40,629 nucleotides of DNA from Oscillospiraceae bacterium. Lineage in GTDB: Bacteria; Bacillota; Clostridia; Oscillospirales; Ruminococcaceae. The stretch covers positions 1 to 40,629 of the forward strand of contig JAHDPQ010000005.1 in NCBI GenBank assembly GCA_018434245.1, in the 5' to 3' direction. Shown piece after piece: positions 7,538 through 16,544 of this stretch. The position numbers and the translations under genes are program-made. A model generated the notes under the pieces. It was not told the DNA's origin. It saw nothing but the letters and a program-made list of their open reading frames with translations, and made no database searches. Each line of letters starts with the position of its first letter. Within the stretch, counting starts at the first letter, position 1.

Positions 7538-9297
7538 AAAAGCCTTCCAAAACCAAGGTGCTGCCTGTCCTCCGACGGTTCTGGCAGTATCTTGCCCGGC
7601 GGAGAATGGTGATCGCCGCTGCCTTTGTGGTGATGATCGCCTCCAACCTTTTGGCTCTGGTGGTTCCTTTGCTGTCGGGAGCAGCCATCGATGCCATTGG
7701 GACCAAGGCAGGCAGCGTAAATTTCCCCGCCGTGTTTTACAACTGCACCCTCATGCTGGTTTGTTACGGAGCCTCGGCGGTACTCTCCTACCTGCTCTCC
7801 CTCATCCTCATCCGCCTGAGTCAGACAATTGCCGGATGCTTGCGGCAGGACATCTTTGAGAATCTGATGCAGCTTCCCGTTTCCTATTTTGACACTCACC
7901 CGGTGGGGGACATTATCAGCTGCATTTGCTACGATGTGGATACCATCGGCACTTCTCTGTCCACCGACCTAATTCAAATTTCAAGCAGCGTGGTGACGGT
8001 GCTGGGCTCCCTTGTCATGCTGCTGATCCTCTCCCCCGCCCTATCGGTGGTGGTGCTGGTTAGCGTCCCCGTCACCACCTTTGTCTCCCGCTGGCAGATG
8101 AAGCGGATGCATCCCCTGTTCCGCAGGCGCTCCAAGAAGCTGGGGGAGCTGGGAAGCCTGATTGAGGAAAGCATATCGGCAGGACGAGCGGTCAGCACCT
8201 ACAGCTGTGAAGATGCTATGCTCCGCCGTTTCAAGAACAAAAACAACGAGGCTATGGATGCCTTTTATCTAGCCGATGCCAAAAGCGTTCTGTTGGGCCC
8301 TATGGTCAACTTTATCAACAACATTTCGCTGGCCTTTGGCAGCGTGATGGGGGCTATTCTTTGTCTCTCCAGACGGCTCACACTGGGCGCAGTCTCCTCC
8401 TTCATCCTCTACTCCCGCAAGTTTTCCAGCCCCATTCGGGAGGCCGCCAATATTGTCAGCGAAATTCAGGGCGCTGCTGCCGCCGCCGAACGGGTTTTTC
8501 GCCTGATCGATGCCCAGCCCGAGCTCCCCGACCGTGAAAACGCTCTTTCCCTCCCTGCGGTGGAGGGTCACATCGGGCTGGAGGACATCTCGTTTTCCTA
8601 CACCAAGGAAAAGGAGATACTCCGCGGCATCACCCTTGATGTGCCCAAGGGCAGCATTGTTGCCATTGTAGGGCCCACCGGTGCGGGAAAAACCACCATC
8701 GTCAATCTTCTTATGCGGTTTTACGATGTGCAGTCAGGCAAAATTACCGTAGACGGCACCGATATTCGCGATATGGTGCGCCGGGATCTGCGGATGTCCT
8801 ACGCCATGGTGCTCCAGGACAGTTGGCTCTTTTCCGGCACTGTGTACGAGAATATTGCCTACGGAAACGAAAACGCCACCCGGGAACAGGTGATCGCGGC
8901 TGCCAAAGCCGCCAAAATTCACAAGCATATTTTGTCACTGCCTCAGGGGTACGATACCCCATTGGAGGATGGCGGCGAGAACTTTTCCAAGGGACAGCGT
9001 CAGCTGCTGACCATTGCCAGAGCCATGCTGATTGACGCCAACATGCTGATTCTGGACGAAGCTACTTCCAACGTGGATTCCAACACCGAGCTGGAAATCA
9101 ACGAGGCCATGCAGTGTTTGATGAAGGACAAAACCTGTTTTGTCATTGCCCACCGCCTTTCCACCATCGAAAACGCCGATCTGATTTTGGTGATGGATCA
9201 AGGCCGCCTGGCCGAGCAGGGAACCCACCATGAATTGTTACAGAATGGTGATATTTACTATAAATTATATTGCTCACAATTTAAAATATATAAATAA
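7534..9297 (+). CDS. ABC exporter half-transporter, catalytic subunit
   Basis: The protein has 587 residues with a GTG start overlapping the stop of the previous gene (GTGA). Six membrane helices precede a nucleotide-binding domain. Walker A is GPTGAGKTT (about 380-388). The signature is divergent (FSKGQRQ, about 484). Walker B is canonical (MLILDEATSNVD) and the H-loop is present (IAHRLSTIE). Paired with the preceding subunit it makes a heterodimer with one consensus and one degenerate ATP site. The gene ends four bases before the -35 of the importer promoter, and no clear terminator is visible between them, so some read-through into the importer operon is possible. Confidence 0.92.
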   Translation: MKKPSKTKVLPVLRRFWQYLARRRMVIAAAFVVMIASNLLALVVPLLSGAAIDAIGTKAGSVNFPAVFYNCTLMLVCYGASAVLSYLLSLILIRLSQTIAGCLRQDIFENLMQLPVSYFDTHPVGDIISCICYDVDTIGTSLSTDLIQISSSVVTVLGSLVMLLILSPALSVVVLVSVPVTTFVSRWQMKRMHPLFRRRSKKLGELGSLIEESISAGRAVSTYSCEDAMLRRFKNKNNEAMDAFYLADAKSVLLGPMVNFINNISLAFGSVMGAILCLSRRLTLGAVSSFILYSRKFSSPIREAANIVSEIQGAAAAAERVFRLIDAQPELPDRENALSLPAVEGHIGLEDISFSYTKEKEILRGITLDVPKGSIVAIVGPTGAGKTTIVNLLMRFYDVQSGKITVDGTDIRDMVRRDLRMSYAMVLQDSWLFSGTVYENIAYGNENATREQVIAAAKAAKIHKHILSLPQGYDTPLEDGGENFSKGQRQLLTIARAMLIDANMLILDEATSNVDSNTELEINEAMQCLMKDKTCFVIAHRLSTIENADLILVMDQGRLAEQGTHHELLQNGDIYYKLYCSQFKIYK

Positions 9298-9300
9298 CAT

Positions 9301-9399
9301 TTGACAAATCCCAAATAGTATTCTATAATATAGCATAGTGCGCAAACGTTTACGAAGTCGCAAGTATTTCTTTTTGCTTTGTCTTCGCAAACGTTGTCG
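9301..9399 (+). promoter_or_regulatory. Consensus promoter with two LacI-type operators, importer operon
   Basis: TTGACA (9301-9306) and TATAAT (9324-9329) are 17 bp apart, a textbook sigma-A promoter. Two operator-like sites follow: CGCAAACGTTTACG (9341-9354) and CGCAAACGTTGTCG (9386-9399), centred 45 bp apart. The first overlaps the start region; the second could allow cooperative binding or looping. The rest of the gap, to 9611, is a leader of about 210 nt. I see no convincing gene there; open frames in it overlap the operators and have no ribosome binding site. Confidence 0.85.
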
Positions 9400-9611
9400 A
9401 AAAGTGGATCTCTTAAAGTTGGCCAAGTCGGCCGAATTAGGGTATTCTTCCACCGCTATGAACGCGGGAACGTAAAGTCCTGCCCGGTGCAGTTCGGCAA
9501 AGCTCGGCTCCTTCTTCGGGAAGCTGTTGCAGAGTTCATTCCACCTGAAACACAGGGTTATGATACAGGGGATATGTTGTGGCAAATCTATCACAAGAAA
9601 GAGGTGTTGGT

Positions 9612-11435
9612 GTGGCAAAACCAAAGCGAAAACCACTCACAGGGAAGCGGCTTCGGAATCTTGTATTGAATGTGGTCACCAATCCATTCAACATGATTGT
9701 GTTCATCTCCCTTATTGTTCTAATCTGCCTCATCATCATTCCCCTGTTGCAGATGGTGCAGACTACCTTTACCTTGGCTCAAAGCGAGTTGCGGCGGGTA
9801 GATGGTCAGGTGGGAGACTTTACCCTTTACTACTGGAAGCAGTTGTTTGCCAGCAATCTTTCTTCGGCGCTGCTGTGGCAGCCTCTGCGCAACTCGCTGC
9901 TGGTGGGTATTATCACCGCAGTCATCTCGGTACCTTTGGGGTCTCTCCTGGCTTGGTTGATGGTTCGCTCCGACCTGCCGGGTAAGGACTTTATCGGGAT
10001 GCTCATCATCATTCCCTACATGATTCCCTCCTGGTGCAAGTCCATGTCCTGGCTTGCCATGTTCCGCAACTCCCGCAGCGGCTCCCCAGGATTTTTGTGC
10101 GGCCTTGGGATTCCTATTCCCGACTGGCTGGCCTACGGTCCCATCGCCATCATTCTGGTGATGACCCTGCATTATTATGCCTTCTCCTACATAATGGTTT
10201 CCTCCTCCCTGCGCTCGGTCAACTCGGAGCTGGAGGAGATGGGGGAAATTCAGGGAGCCAGCAAAACACAGATTTTACGGTATATCACTCTGCCGCTGGT
10301 GACTCCGGCCGTTCTCTCCTCCACCATCATGACCTTGTCCAAGGCGGTAGGCTCCTTTGGCGTAGCGGCCAATCTGGGGATGAGAATCGGATACTTTACC
10401 CTTTCTACCAAAATGCACGACGCCATCAACAATCGGCAGGCAGGCTTTGGTTATGCCATGGCAATTCTGCTAATTGTGATGGCATCCGGTACCATATTTG
10501 CCAACCAGCGAATGGTGGGAACCCGCAAATCCTACGAAACCATGGGGGGCAAGGGGACCAAGCACACCCCCATGCCCTTGGGGAAGGCCAAGAAACCCTT
10601 GCTTATCTTTTTAGCTGTTTTTCTGCTGTTAGCTATGGTTCTGCCTATGTTGATTTTAATTTTGGAAACCTTCCAGGTCAGTACCGGCGGCGGCTACGGA
10701 CGCGACAACCTTACCCTTTACAACTGGATCGGTGAGCTGGACCTTGAAAGTCGCGTCAGCCATGTCCCGGGTATCTTCCGCAATCCCGATTTTACCAATG
10801 CCCTTGCCAACACCATTAAGCTGACCATCGTCTCTTCCATCATCACCGCCTTTTCGGGGCAGTTTCTGGGTTACATTAGCTCCCGGGGACGGGGAAAATG
10901 GTATGGAAAAGCCACCGAGCAACTGGTGTTTGTGCCCTATTTGATGCCGGCCATCGCCTTTTCCGCCATTTATTTGTCCATGTGGAGCGTGCCGCGGCTG
11001 GGAGGGCTAATCCCTTCCCTATACGGAACTTTTACCATTCTGGTACTGGCCAGTGTGGTCAAGCACTTCCCCTTTGCCAGCCGGGCAGGAACCGCCAACA
11101 TGCTCCAGATTGGCGTGGAGCTGGAAGAAGCTGCCGATATTGCGGGAGCCAGCTTTTGGCGGCGGATGGCAAGTATTATCATCCCCCTGGCCAAGCAGGG
11201 ATTCATTTCCGGATTTATGCTGGTGTTCATCAGCATTGCGAAAGAGCTGGATCTGATTATTCTCCTCATCACCCCCCAGAACCGCACCCTTTCCTATCTT
11301 GCCTATACCTATAATAAGGACGCCCTGCCCCAGATGGCAGACGCGGTTTCGGTTTGTGTGCTGGCTTTTGTACTGCTGTGCTATTGGATTGCCTACAAGT
11401 TCTTTGGCGCAGATATTGGCAAGAGCTGGGGTTAA
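9612..11435 (+). CDS. ABC importer permease, two fused membrane domains (AfuB/FbpB/PhnUV-like)
   Basis: The protein has about 607 residues. GTG at 9612 is chosen because AAAGAGGTG ends 5 nt upstream; the open frame extends 11 codons further. Two binding-protein-dependent permease domains lie in tandem, about 12 helices in all. Each carries an EAA-type loop that docks the ATPase: EEMGEIQGASKTQILRYITL in the first half and EEAADIAGASFWRRMASIII in the second. Fused permeases of this shape serve iron(III), thiamine, 2-aminoethylphosphonate and hexose-phosphate uptake. The next genes supply the ATPase and binding protein, so the importer is complete. Its link to phosphate-handling enzymes makes a phosphorylated or phosphonate ligand likelier than iron, but that is inference. 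Confidence 0.92.
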   Translation: MAKPKRKPLTGKRLRNLVLNVVTNPFNMIVFISLIVLICLIIIPLLQMVQTTFTLAQSELRRVDGQVGDFTLYYWKQLFASNLSSALLWQPLRNSLLVGIITAVISVPLGSLLAWLMVRSDLPGKDFIGMLIIIPYMIPSWCKSMSWLAMFRNSRSGSPGFLCGLGIPIPDWLAYGPIAIILVMTLHYYAFSYIMVSSSLRSVNSELEEMGEIQGASKTQILRYITLPLVTPAVLSSTIMTLSKAVGSFGVAANLGMRIGYFTLSTKMHDAINNRQAGFGYAMAILLIVMASGTIFANQRMVGTRKSYETMGGKGTKHTPMPLGKAKKPLLIFLAVFLLLAMVLPMLILILETFQVSTGGGYGRDNLTLYNWIGELDLESRVSHVPGIFRNPDFTNALANTIKLTIVSSIITAFSGQFLGYISSRGRGKWYGKATEQLVFVPYLMPAIAFSAIYLSMWSVPRLGGLIPSLYGTFTILVLASVVKHFPFASRAGTANMLQIGVELEEAADIAGASFWRRMASIIIPLAKQGFISGFMLVFISIAKELDLIILLITPQNRTLSYLAYTYNKDALPQMADAVSVCVLAFVLLCYWIAYKFFGADIGKSWG

Positions 11436-11475
11436 GCGGAGCATCCTGAATGACGAATACGGAAGGATTCTGATT

Positions 11476-12594
11476 ATGAGTAGAATAGAGCTTATTAATA
11501 TCGATAAATTTTATGGAGACAACCACGTGCTCAAGGACATCAACCTTGTGATTGAGGACGGCGACTTTATGACTTTGCTGGGGCCTTCCGGCTGCGGAAA
11601 AACTACCACTCTGCGGGTGGTGTCCGGGCTGGAAAAACCTCAGAACGGCAGGATGTTGATGGACGGCCGGGAGGTAATTAACTGCGACGATGCCTACTAC
11701 GAAGAGCCCAGCAAGCGGGGCCTGAATCTGGTCTTTCAAAGCTACGCTCTCTGGCCTCATATGACAGTGTACAAAAACGTTGCCTTTGGCTTGAAAATCA
11801 AGAAGATGCCCCCTCAGGACATTGAAGATAAGGTAATGAATGCCCTAAAGCTAATGCGGATCGACGAGCTTTCCCACCGGTATCCCAACGAGCTTTCCGG
11901 TGGTCAGCAGCAGCGTGTGGCCATCGCCCGGGCCATCGCTTCCGATCCTAAGCTGCTGCTGTTGGATGAGCCGCTGTCCAACCTAGATGCCAAGCTGCGC
12001 ATCGACATGCGCTCCGAGCTCAAGCGGCTGCACAACGAAATGGGAACTACCATCATTTATGTCACCCATGATCAGGTGGAGGCTCTGACCATGTCCACCA
12101 AAATCGCCCTTTTCCACGAAGGCGTCCTCACTCAGGTGGCGCCCCCCATGGAGCTTTATATGAACCCCATCGATCTGCAGGCTGCCGACTTTATTGGGAA
12201 CCCCCGCATCAATTTCATTCAGGCTACTGGCAAAATCGCAGGCGGCAGACTTCATGTGGTTTCCGATCTGGGCAGCTACGTCTATGAAAGCGAACATCTC
12301 ACCGATGAGCCCATGCCGGAAGGGGATTTTTCCTGCGTGATCGGACTTCGCCCCGAGCAGGTGTGCATCGAAACTGAGCCCTTTGAAGGGGCCATCGAAG
12401 CCAGTATTTACGCCAGTCAGCCTGCGGGTTCCGAAACTCTGGTGACCCTTTCAGTGGGCAGGCAGGAGTTTTTGGCAAAGCAGATCGGTCTGGCCGAATA
12501 CAACATCAATCAAAAAGTGTACCTACGCATTGATCCCAACAAGATGAATGTCTATAACGAGAAAAGCACACGGTTGATCAAGCTTGCGGTCTAA
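11476..12594 (+). CDS. ABC importer ATPase (PotA/FbpC/AfuC-like)
   Basis: The protein has 372 residues. ATG at 11476 has GGAAGGA about 9 nt upstream, and the family's standard opening (RIELINIDKFYGDNHVLKDI) starts there. A longer open frame reaching back into the permease gene is ignored. Walker A is GPSGCGKTT (about 36-44), the signature LSGGQQQR (about 141-148), Walker B LLLLDEPLSNLD and the H-loop VTHD. A C-terminal TOBE-like regulatory domain follows (residues about 240-372). The length is normal for the family. It energises the fused permease upstream and sits 40 nt after it. Confidence 0.93.
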   Translation: MSRIELINIDKFYGDNHVLKDINLVIEDGDFMTLLGPSGCGKTTTLRVVSGLEKPQNGRMLMDGREVINCDDAYYEEPSKRGLNLVFQSYALWPHMTVYKNVAFGLKIKKMPPQDIEDKVMNALKLMRIDELSHRYPNELSGGQQQRVAIARAIASDPKLLLLDEPLSNLDAKLRIDMRSELKRLHNEMGTTIIYVTHDQVEALTMSTKIALFHEGVLTQVAPPMELYMNPIDLQAADFIGNPRINFIQATGKIAGGRLHVVSDLGSYVYESEHLTDEPMPEGDFSCVIGLRPEQVCIETEPFEGAIEASIYASQPAGSETLVTLSVGRQEFLAKQIGLAEYNINQKVYLRIDPNKMNVYNEKSTRLIKLAV

Positions 12595-12655
12595 AAGGCC
12601 CGCGGCTGATATATTGGCAGTACTCACATTTACAAGCAGAAAGGGGAACTTTCGC

Positions 12656-13948
12656 ATGAAAAAGACTCTGGCATTATGTCTGGTTGCACTGATGTGCTGC
12701 ACTGTCCTATTCGGATGTCAAAGCGCTTCTCCTGCCCCGGCGTCAAGCCCCGATTCCGCCGCTCCCAACTCTGCCGCCCCCGCCCCGGCTTCCAGCAGCT
12801 CCGATGCTCCCGCTGCCGAAGCGATCAGCGAAGACGACAAGTGGAACGACATGACCGACGAAGAGCTATACGAGCTAGCCAAGCAAGAAGGCGGGGAAAT
12901 TACCATCTACGCCATCACCAGCCGTATGCCCAAAACCTGTGAAGCTTTTATGGAAGCTTACCCTGAACTAAAGGCTGTATCCACCGACTTTGACCAAAAC
13001 GAAGCAGTTTCCAAAATTGAAATTGAAGCCAAGAGCAACAACGTAAACGCCGATATTCTACAGTGCAAAGACAGTGCGGGAGAAATCTACTACGACTTCT
13101 TCCCTTCCGGGTATCTGGAAACCTATTACCCCAGCGATATCTGCTCCACCATCGACCCCGAGTTGCTGAAGTACGGTATGCCCTTTTATGTGGGGCTCAA
13201 CTTCTGGTACTATAATACTGCAATACATGATTCCGCCCCTGTGAGCAACTGGTGGCAGATTATCGAAAAAGATGAAAGTGGCAACAACAAATTCAATCTG
13301 GTTTTTCAAAACCCCTCTGGAAATGACACCTATATGGCTCTGTATTGTAACATGATTCTTTTAGCTGAAGAAATGGCAAAGGCGTACGAGCAGACCTACG
13401 GCAAGCCGCTGGAATATACCTACGACGCTTCTAAAACTCCCGGCGTGCCCGAAAACAATGCCGGTTATGAATTCCTATACCGTCTGAGCCAATGTAAGCT
13501 CACCTTTATCAATGATGGAGACGACATTGTAGAGGCAGTTCATGCCAGTAGTACAACAGGCATAGACACCTTAGGCTTTGCCTCTGCCGGTAAAATTACC
13601 AACCGGGACGAAAACGGCTGGGATATTGAATGGGTGGACGATTTGGACCCCTTCCTCAACGTCATGAATGCCAACTATCTCTACCTGGTCAAGGGGTGCG
13701 ACAACCCCGCAGGCGCTCGTCTCTTTATCCGCTTCCTGATGGGCGGTGCAGAAGGCGGAGGCCCCGGATTTAAGCCCTTCACCAAAGAAGGTAACTGGTC
13801 TGTTCGCAGCGACTATACCAACCCCAACAACCCCTTTGCAGCCAGCGAAGTCAAAAGCATTCCTACCGATATTGAAGGCGTTTACGGCATCTTCTTAGAT
13901 GCCAAGGATTTCTGGGACTACTGGCTGGCCAAAAGCCCTATGAAATAA
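12656..13948 (+). CDS. Extracellular solute-binding lipoprotein of the AfuABC/FbpABC-type importer
   Basis: The protein has 430 residues, with ATG at 12656 behind AAAGGGG. A lipoprotein signal peptide ends in the lipobox LFGC (Cys21). A Ser/Pro/Ala-rich linker of about 40 residues tethers the domain to the membrane. The body matches the class that binds iron, polyamines or phosphorylated compounds: GGEITIYAITSRMPKTCEAF, then YPELKAV and a negatively charged ligand-cleft region. Its ligand cannot be assigned by eye. No clear Tyr-Tyr iron-binding pair stands out. Related AfuA proteins bind hexose phosphates, and PhnS binds 2-aminoethylphosphonate. It is followed by a stem-loop and then a small membrane protein gene. 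Confidence 0.88.
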   Translation: MKKTLALCLVALMCCTVLFGCQSASPAPASSPDSAAPNSAAPAPASSSSDAPAAEAISEDDKWNDMTDEELYELAKQEGGEITIYAITSRMPKTCEAFMEAYPELKAVSTDFDQNEAVSKIEIEAKSNNVNADILQCKDSAGEIYYDFFPSGYLETYYPSDICSTIDPELLKYGMPFYVGLNFWYYNTAIHDSAPVSNWWQIIEKDESGNNKFNLVFQNPSGNDTYMALYCNMILLAEEMAKAYEQTYGKPLEYTYDASKTPGVPENNAGYEFLYRLSQCKLTFINDGDDIVEAVHASSTTGIDTLGFASAGKITNRDENGWDIEWVDDLDPFLNVMNANYLYLVKGCDNPAGARLFIRFLMGGAEGGGPGFKPFTKEGNWSVRSDYTNPNNPFAASEVKSIPTDIEGVYGIFLDAKDFWDYWLAKSPMK

Positions 13949-13982
13949 ACTGATTTGCCACAGGCTTGATATCACATGTTTC

Positions 13983-14005
13983 AGACGGTGGTTTGCCCGC
14001 TGTCT
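13983..14005 (+). other. Stem-loop directly after the binding-protein gene
   Basis: AGACGGTGG (13983-13991) pairs with 13997-14005 (nine pairs, two of them G-U). There is no T-run, so a full terminator is unlikely. A role in 3'-end protection or partial attenuation, keeping the binding protein more abundant than the downstream gene, fits its place. Confidence 0.45.
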
Positions 14006-14037
14006 AACGACAGATCAAGCAGATCAATAAGAAACGG

Positions 14038-14607
14038 ATGATGGCAATGGCTCAAACTCCTCAGATACCCCCAACCGAACTGGAACGGCAGCAGCGGTGG
14101 AAGCAGAGGGGGGATGCCTTTTGGGGCATCTTCCTCCCCACCAAAAACGGAAAAGTCAAGAGTACCCTTGTGCTGAACAGCTTTTGCCTTTCCATTTTGT
14201 TTTTGGCTGTTTACGCCATGGCTTACCTCCTTCTTCTGGACGGTCTGGACGCTTTTTTGGCGGGAAAGGTTTCTCTCTTCTGGATCAATGTTCTGGAGAG
14301 CTTGATTCCCGCTTTGGTCGGCACCTTTGTCTGCAATGTCCTACACTTTATCTTTGCCGAAAAGCGACTTGTGCCCGCCGCCTTTGTCTGGTTGCTGTTA
14401 TACGCCGTTGCCGTCACCGCCTATCTGCTGGCCTGCTCCCCCGCAGAGGCTCGGGGCACCACCCTCAAGCTGTTGATGATGGTGGTTCCCCCTTGCGTCT
14501 TATCGGGATGTGCGCTTTCTGCCTTTTTGTATCTGCGTCACCGGAAGCTGCACCCGCCGAGCAAGCCCATGGAAGAGCTTCCCCCTTGGAAGCAAAACCG
14601 GCGCTGA
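14038..14607 (+). CDS. Small four-helix membrane protein of unknown function
   Basis: The protein has 189 residues (ATG at 14038, or 187 from ATG at 14044; the ribosome site is weak). There are four hydrophobic stretches, at about residues 45-65, 75-105, 112-132 and 145-168, between a charged N-terminus and a Lys/Pro-rich tail. I do not recognise the family. It is the last gene of the importer operon, before a strong terminator. It could be an accessory subunit of the importer or an unrelated passenger. Confidence 0.7.
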   Translation: MMAMAQTPQIPPTELERQQRWKQRGDAFWGIFLPTKNGKVKSTLVLNSFCLSILFLAVYAMAYLLLLDGLDAFLAGKVSLFWINVLESLIPALVGTFVCNVLHFIFAEKRLVPAAFVWLLLYAVAVTAYLLACSPAEARGTTLKLLMMVVPPCVLSGCALSAFLYLRHRKLHPPSKPMEELPPWKQNRR

Positions 14608-14633
14608 TCTTAGGCCGGTAGCTCAAAAAAATG

Positions 14634-14660
14634 AGAGAGCGGTTGACGCCGCTCTCTTTT
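14634..14660 (+). terminator. Rho-independent terminator of the importer operon
   Basis: A perfect 9-bp stem, AGAGAGCGG (14634-14642) with CCGCTCTCT (14649-14657), loop TTGACG, is followed by TTT and a pyrimidine-rich run. Confidence 0.88.
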
Positions 14661-14732
14661 CCGTTTCTATAATTGTCTTCAAATCTTAAAAAGTCCGCTG
14701 ATCCAATGCCGATAAACTCTGTTATGGTGGGA

Positions 14733-16502
14733 TTATTTTTCTTCCAGAGAGCGGACCAGCTCCTCATCGGGCTCTGCCAGAATGGTGTGATAAGTTTCGT
14801 AAATCACCATCCCCGGCTTGGAGCCGTTGGGCTTGCGGACATTGCGCACCCGGGTGTAATCCACCGGCACCTTGGAGGAAGCCCGGCCTTTGGAGTTATA
14901 GGCGGCAATGGCAGCCGCTTCCTCCAAGGTGGCGTCGGGGATGTTCTCCCCCACTCCCCGGATAATGACGTGGGAGCCAGGAATCTTCTGGGTGTGGAGC
15001 CAGATGTCCTGCTTTTCCGCCTCCTTGATGGTCAGGCGATCGTTTTGCAGGTTGTTACGTCCGCACAGAATCAGATACCCATCGGTGGAGCGATAGCGCA
15101 GGTAGGGTATCTTTTGAATTTTAGGTTGCTTCTTTCCCGGGGTAGAGCGGGAGCTCCGGCGCAGGTAGCCGCTGTCCCTCAGTTCCTGTCGGATGGTGTC
15201 CAGTTCAGTTTCCCCGTCAGCCCGGGTGAGGGCGTCGAACACCGAATCTACATAGAGCAGTTCCTCTTCCCCTTGGGCAATCAACTGCTTCAGGTGCTTT
15301 TCCGCCGTATCCGCCTTGCGGTACCCGGCATAGTACCGCTGGGCATTCTGAACAGGAGTCAACCTTGGGTCTAGCTCAATTTCCAGCTCTTCCCCTTCCG
15401 GATGGTAGAAGTTTTCCACCCGGACTGCGGTATCACCCTGCCGGATGTGATAGAGGTTGGCGCTGATCAGATCCCCTTTTTGCCGCAGCTGCTCCCGGTC
15501 GGCGCACTGGATCAGCTCTTCCCGCTGATAGGCCAGCTTCCGGGTGATCCGGTCAGAGGTGGCAGCCAGCAGGTTGAGAAGATCCCCCGAGCGCTGACGC
15601 ACCCGCTCCATCCTCTCCCGGTCGCCATAGAAGCTTTCCAGCAGGGAGCTGCAGTCGGGGTAATCCCGGGTGATCATGGCCACTCCGTACTGATGAACCG
15701 GCAGACAGCAGAAGTCCTTAGGCCGACCGTCAGGCTCCAGCACCATGGTGGGAGTTGGCGTACCCTCCCGCAAGGACTGCGCTACACCGGCCAGATAAAA
15801 GCACAGGCGCTCTGACTGCTCCGATGTCAGCTGGGTGGCCAGAACCTCCCCGCCTCTGGTGGCAAAGTGGGCGGCCTCCCGGCAGACCAACTGGGAAAAG
15901 CCCTCCACATGCTCCATCAGCCCCTTGGAAAGCTCCGCTTCCCGGCCCTCCCGCAGCCGCTCCACAATGACAGAGGGCTCGGCTTCCAGAAGGCTTATTT
16001 TGTTTTGAGAAGGCGGCAGAACATAGGTCATCCCCGGCAGCACCTGCCGTACCCGGGAGGTGGTGATGTCCACCCGGCGGATGGCGTCGATGATCTTGCC
16101 GTCCTCCTCGGTGACAATCAGGTTGCTGTGCCGCCCCATGATTTCCAGAATCACAAACAGGGTCACCGGGTCCCCCAGCTCGTTGCGGGCCTCAAATTCC
16201 AGCCGCAGAATCCGGTCCAGCCCCATTTGTTCCACGCCTGTCAGCCTGCCGCCCCCCAGACGTTTGCGCAGCAGCATACAGAACATGGGGGGAGTTTTGG
16301 GGTTTTCCGGCACCTCCTCCATGAAGTGGATCCGGGGAGCCGCCGCCCCACCGGAAAGGAGCAGCTTCCCCGAAGCCTCCCGGCCCCGCAAGTGGAGGAT
16401 CACTTCCTCCCGGGAGGGCTGAACAATCTTATCCACCCGGGCACCGAGAAAGCCCTGCAGCTCCCGCGTGAGAAAATACAGAAAGATACCGTCTAAAGCC
16501 AT
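14733..16502 (-). CDS. rqcH: RqcH / NFACT-family ribosome quality control protein (FbpA homologue)
   Basis: The protein has 589 residues, with ATG at 16502. It binds stalled 50S subunits carrying peptidyl-tRNA and recruits tRNA-Ala to add C-terminal alanine tails that mark proteins for degradation. Older names are fibronectin-binding protein A or YloA. The NFACT-N domain opens with ALDGIFLYFLTREL and carries the conserved Asp-Arg pair at D96-R97 (GLDRI), needed for tailing in the Bacillus protein. A central coiled-coil spans about residues 270-430. The NFACT-R domain contains DIWLHTQKIPGSHVII and PVDYTRVRNVRKP near the end. The length is normal. It lies 42 nt after the DUF34/NIF3 gene and is probably cotranscribed with it. 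Confidence 0.93.
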   Translation of the reverse strand: MALDGIFLYFLTRELQGFLGARVDKIVQPSREEVILHLRGREASGKLLLSGGAAAPRIHFMEEVPENPKTPPMFCMLLRKRLGGGRLTGVEQMGLDRILRLEFEARNELGDPVTLFVILEIMGRHSNLIVTEEDGKIIDAIRRVDITTSRVRQVLPGMTYVLPPSQNKISLLEAEPSVIVERLREGREAELSKGLMEHVEGFSQLVCREAAHFATRGGEVLATQLTSEQSERLCFYLAGVAQSLREGTPTPTMVLEPDGRPKDFCCLPVHQYGVAMITRDYPDCSSLLESFYGDRERMERVRQRSGDLLNLLAATSDRITRKLAYQREELIQCADREQLRQKGDLISANLYHIRQGDTAVRVENFYHPEGEELEIELDPRLTPVQNAQRYYAGYRKADTAEKHLKQLIAQGEEELLYVDSVFDALTRADGETELDTIRQELRDSGYLRRSSRSTPGKKQPKIQKIPYLRYRSTDGYLILCGRNNLQNDRLTIKEAEKQDIWLHTQKIPGSHVIIRGVGENIPDATLEEAAAIAAYNSKGRASSKVPVDYTRVRNVRKPNGSKPGMVIYETYHTILAEPDEELVRSLEEK

Positions 16503-16544
16503 GTGTTAGGATTCCCTTTCGTTTTTTGCAGGGGAGCAGAAGCC

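Noticed and set aside
9379-9669. Open frame of 96 codons overlapping the importer leader.
   Set aside because: It begins inside the second operator, has no ribosome site and resembles no family. It also overlaps the well-supported start of the permease gene.
9612-13948. Calling the importer an iron(III) transporter.
   Set aside because: Overall class fits, but no iron-binding tyrosine pair stands out in the binding protein. The promoter has a LacI-type rather than Fur-type site, and the linked genes handle phosphoesters.
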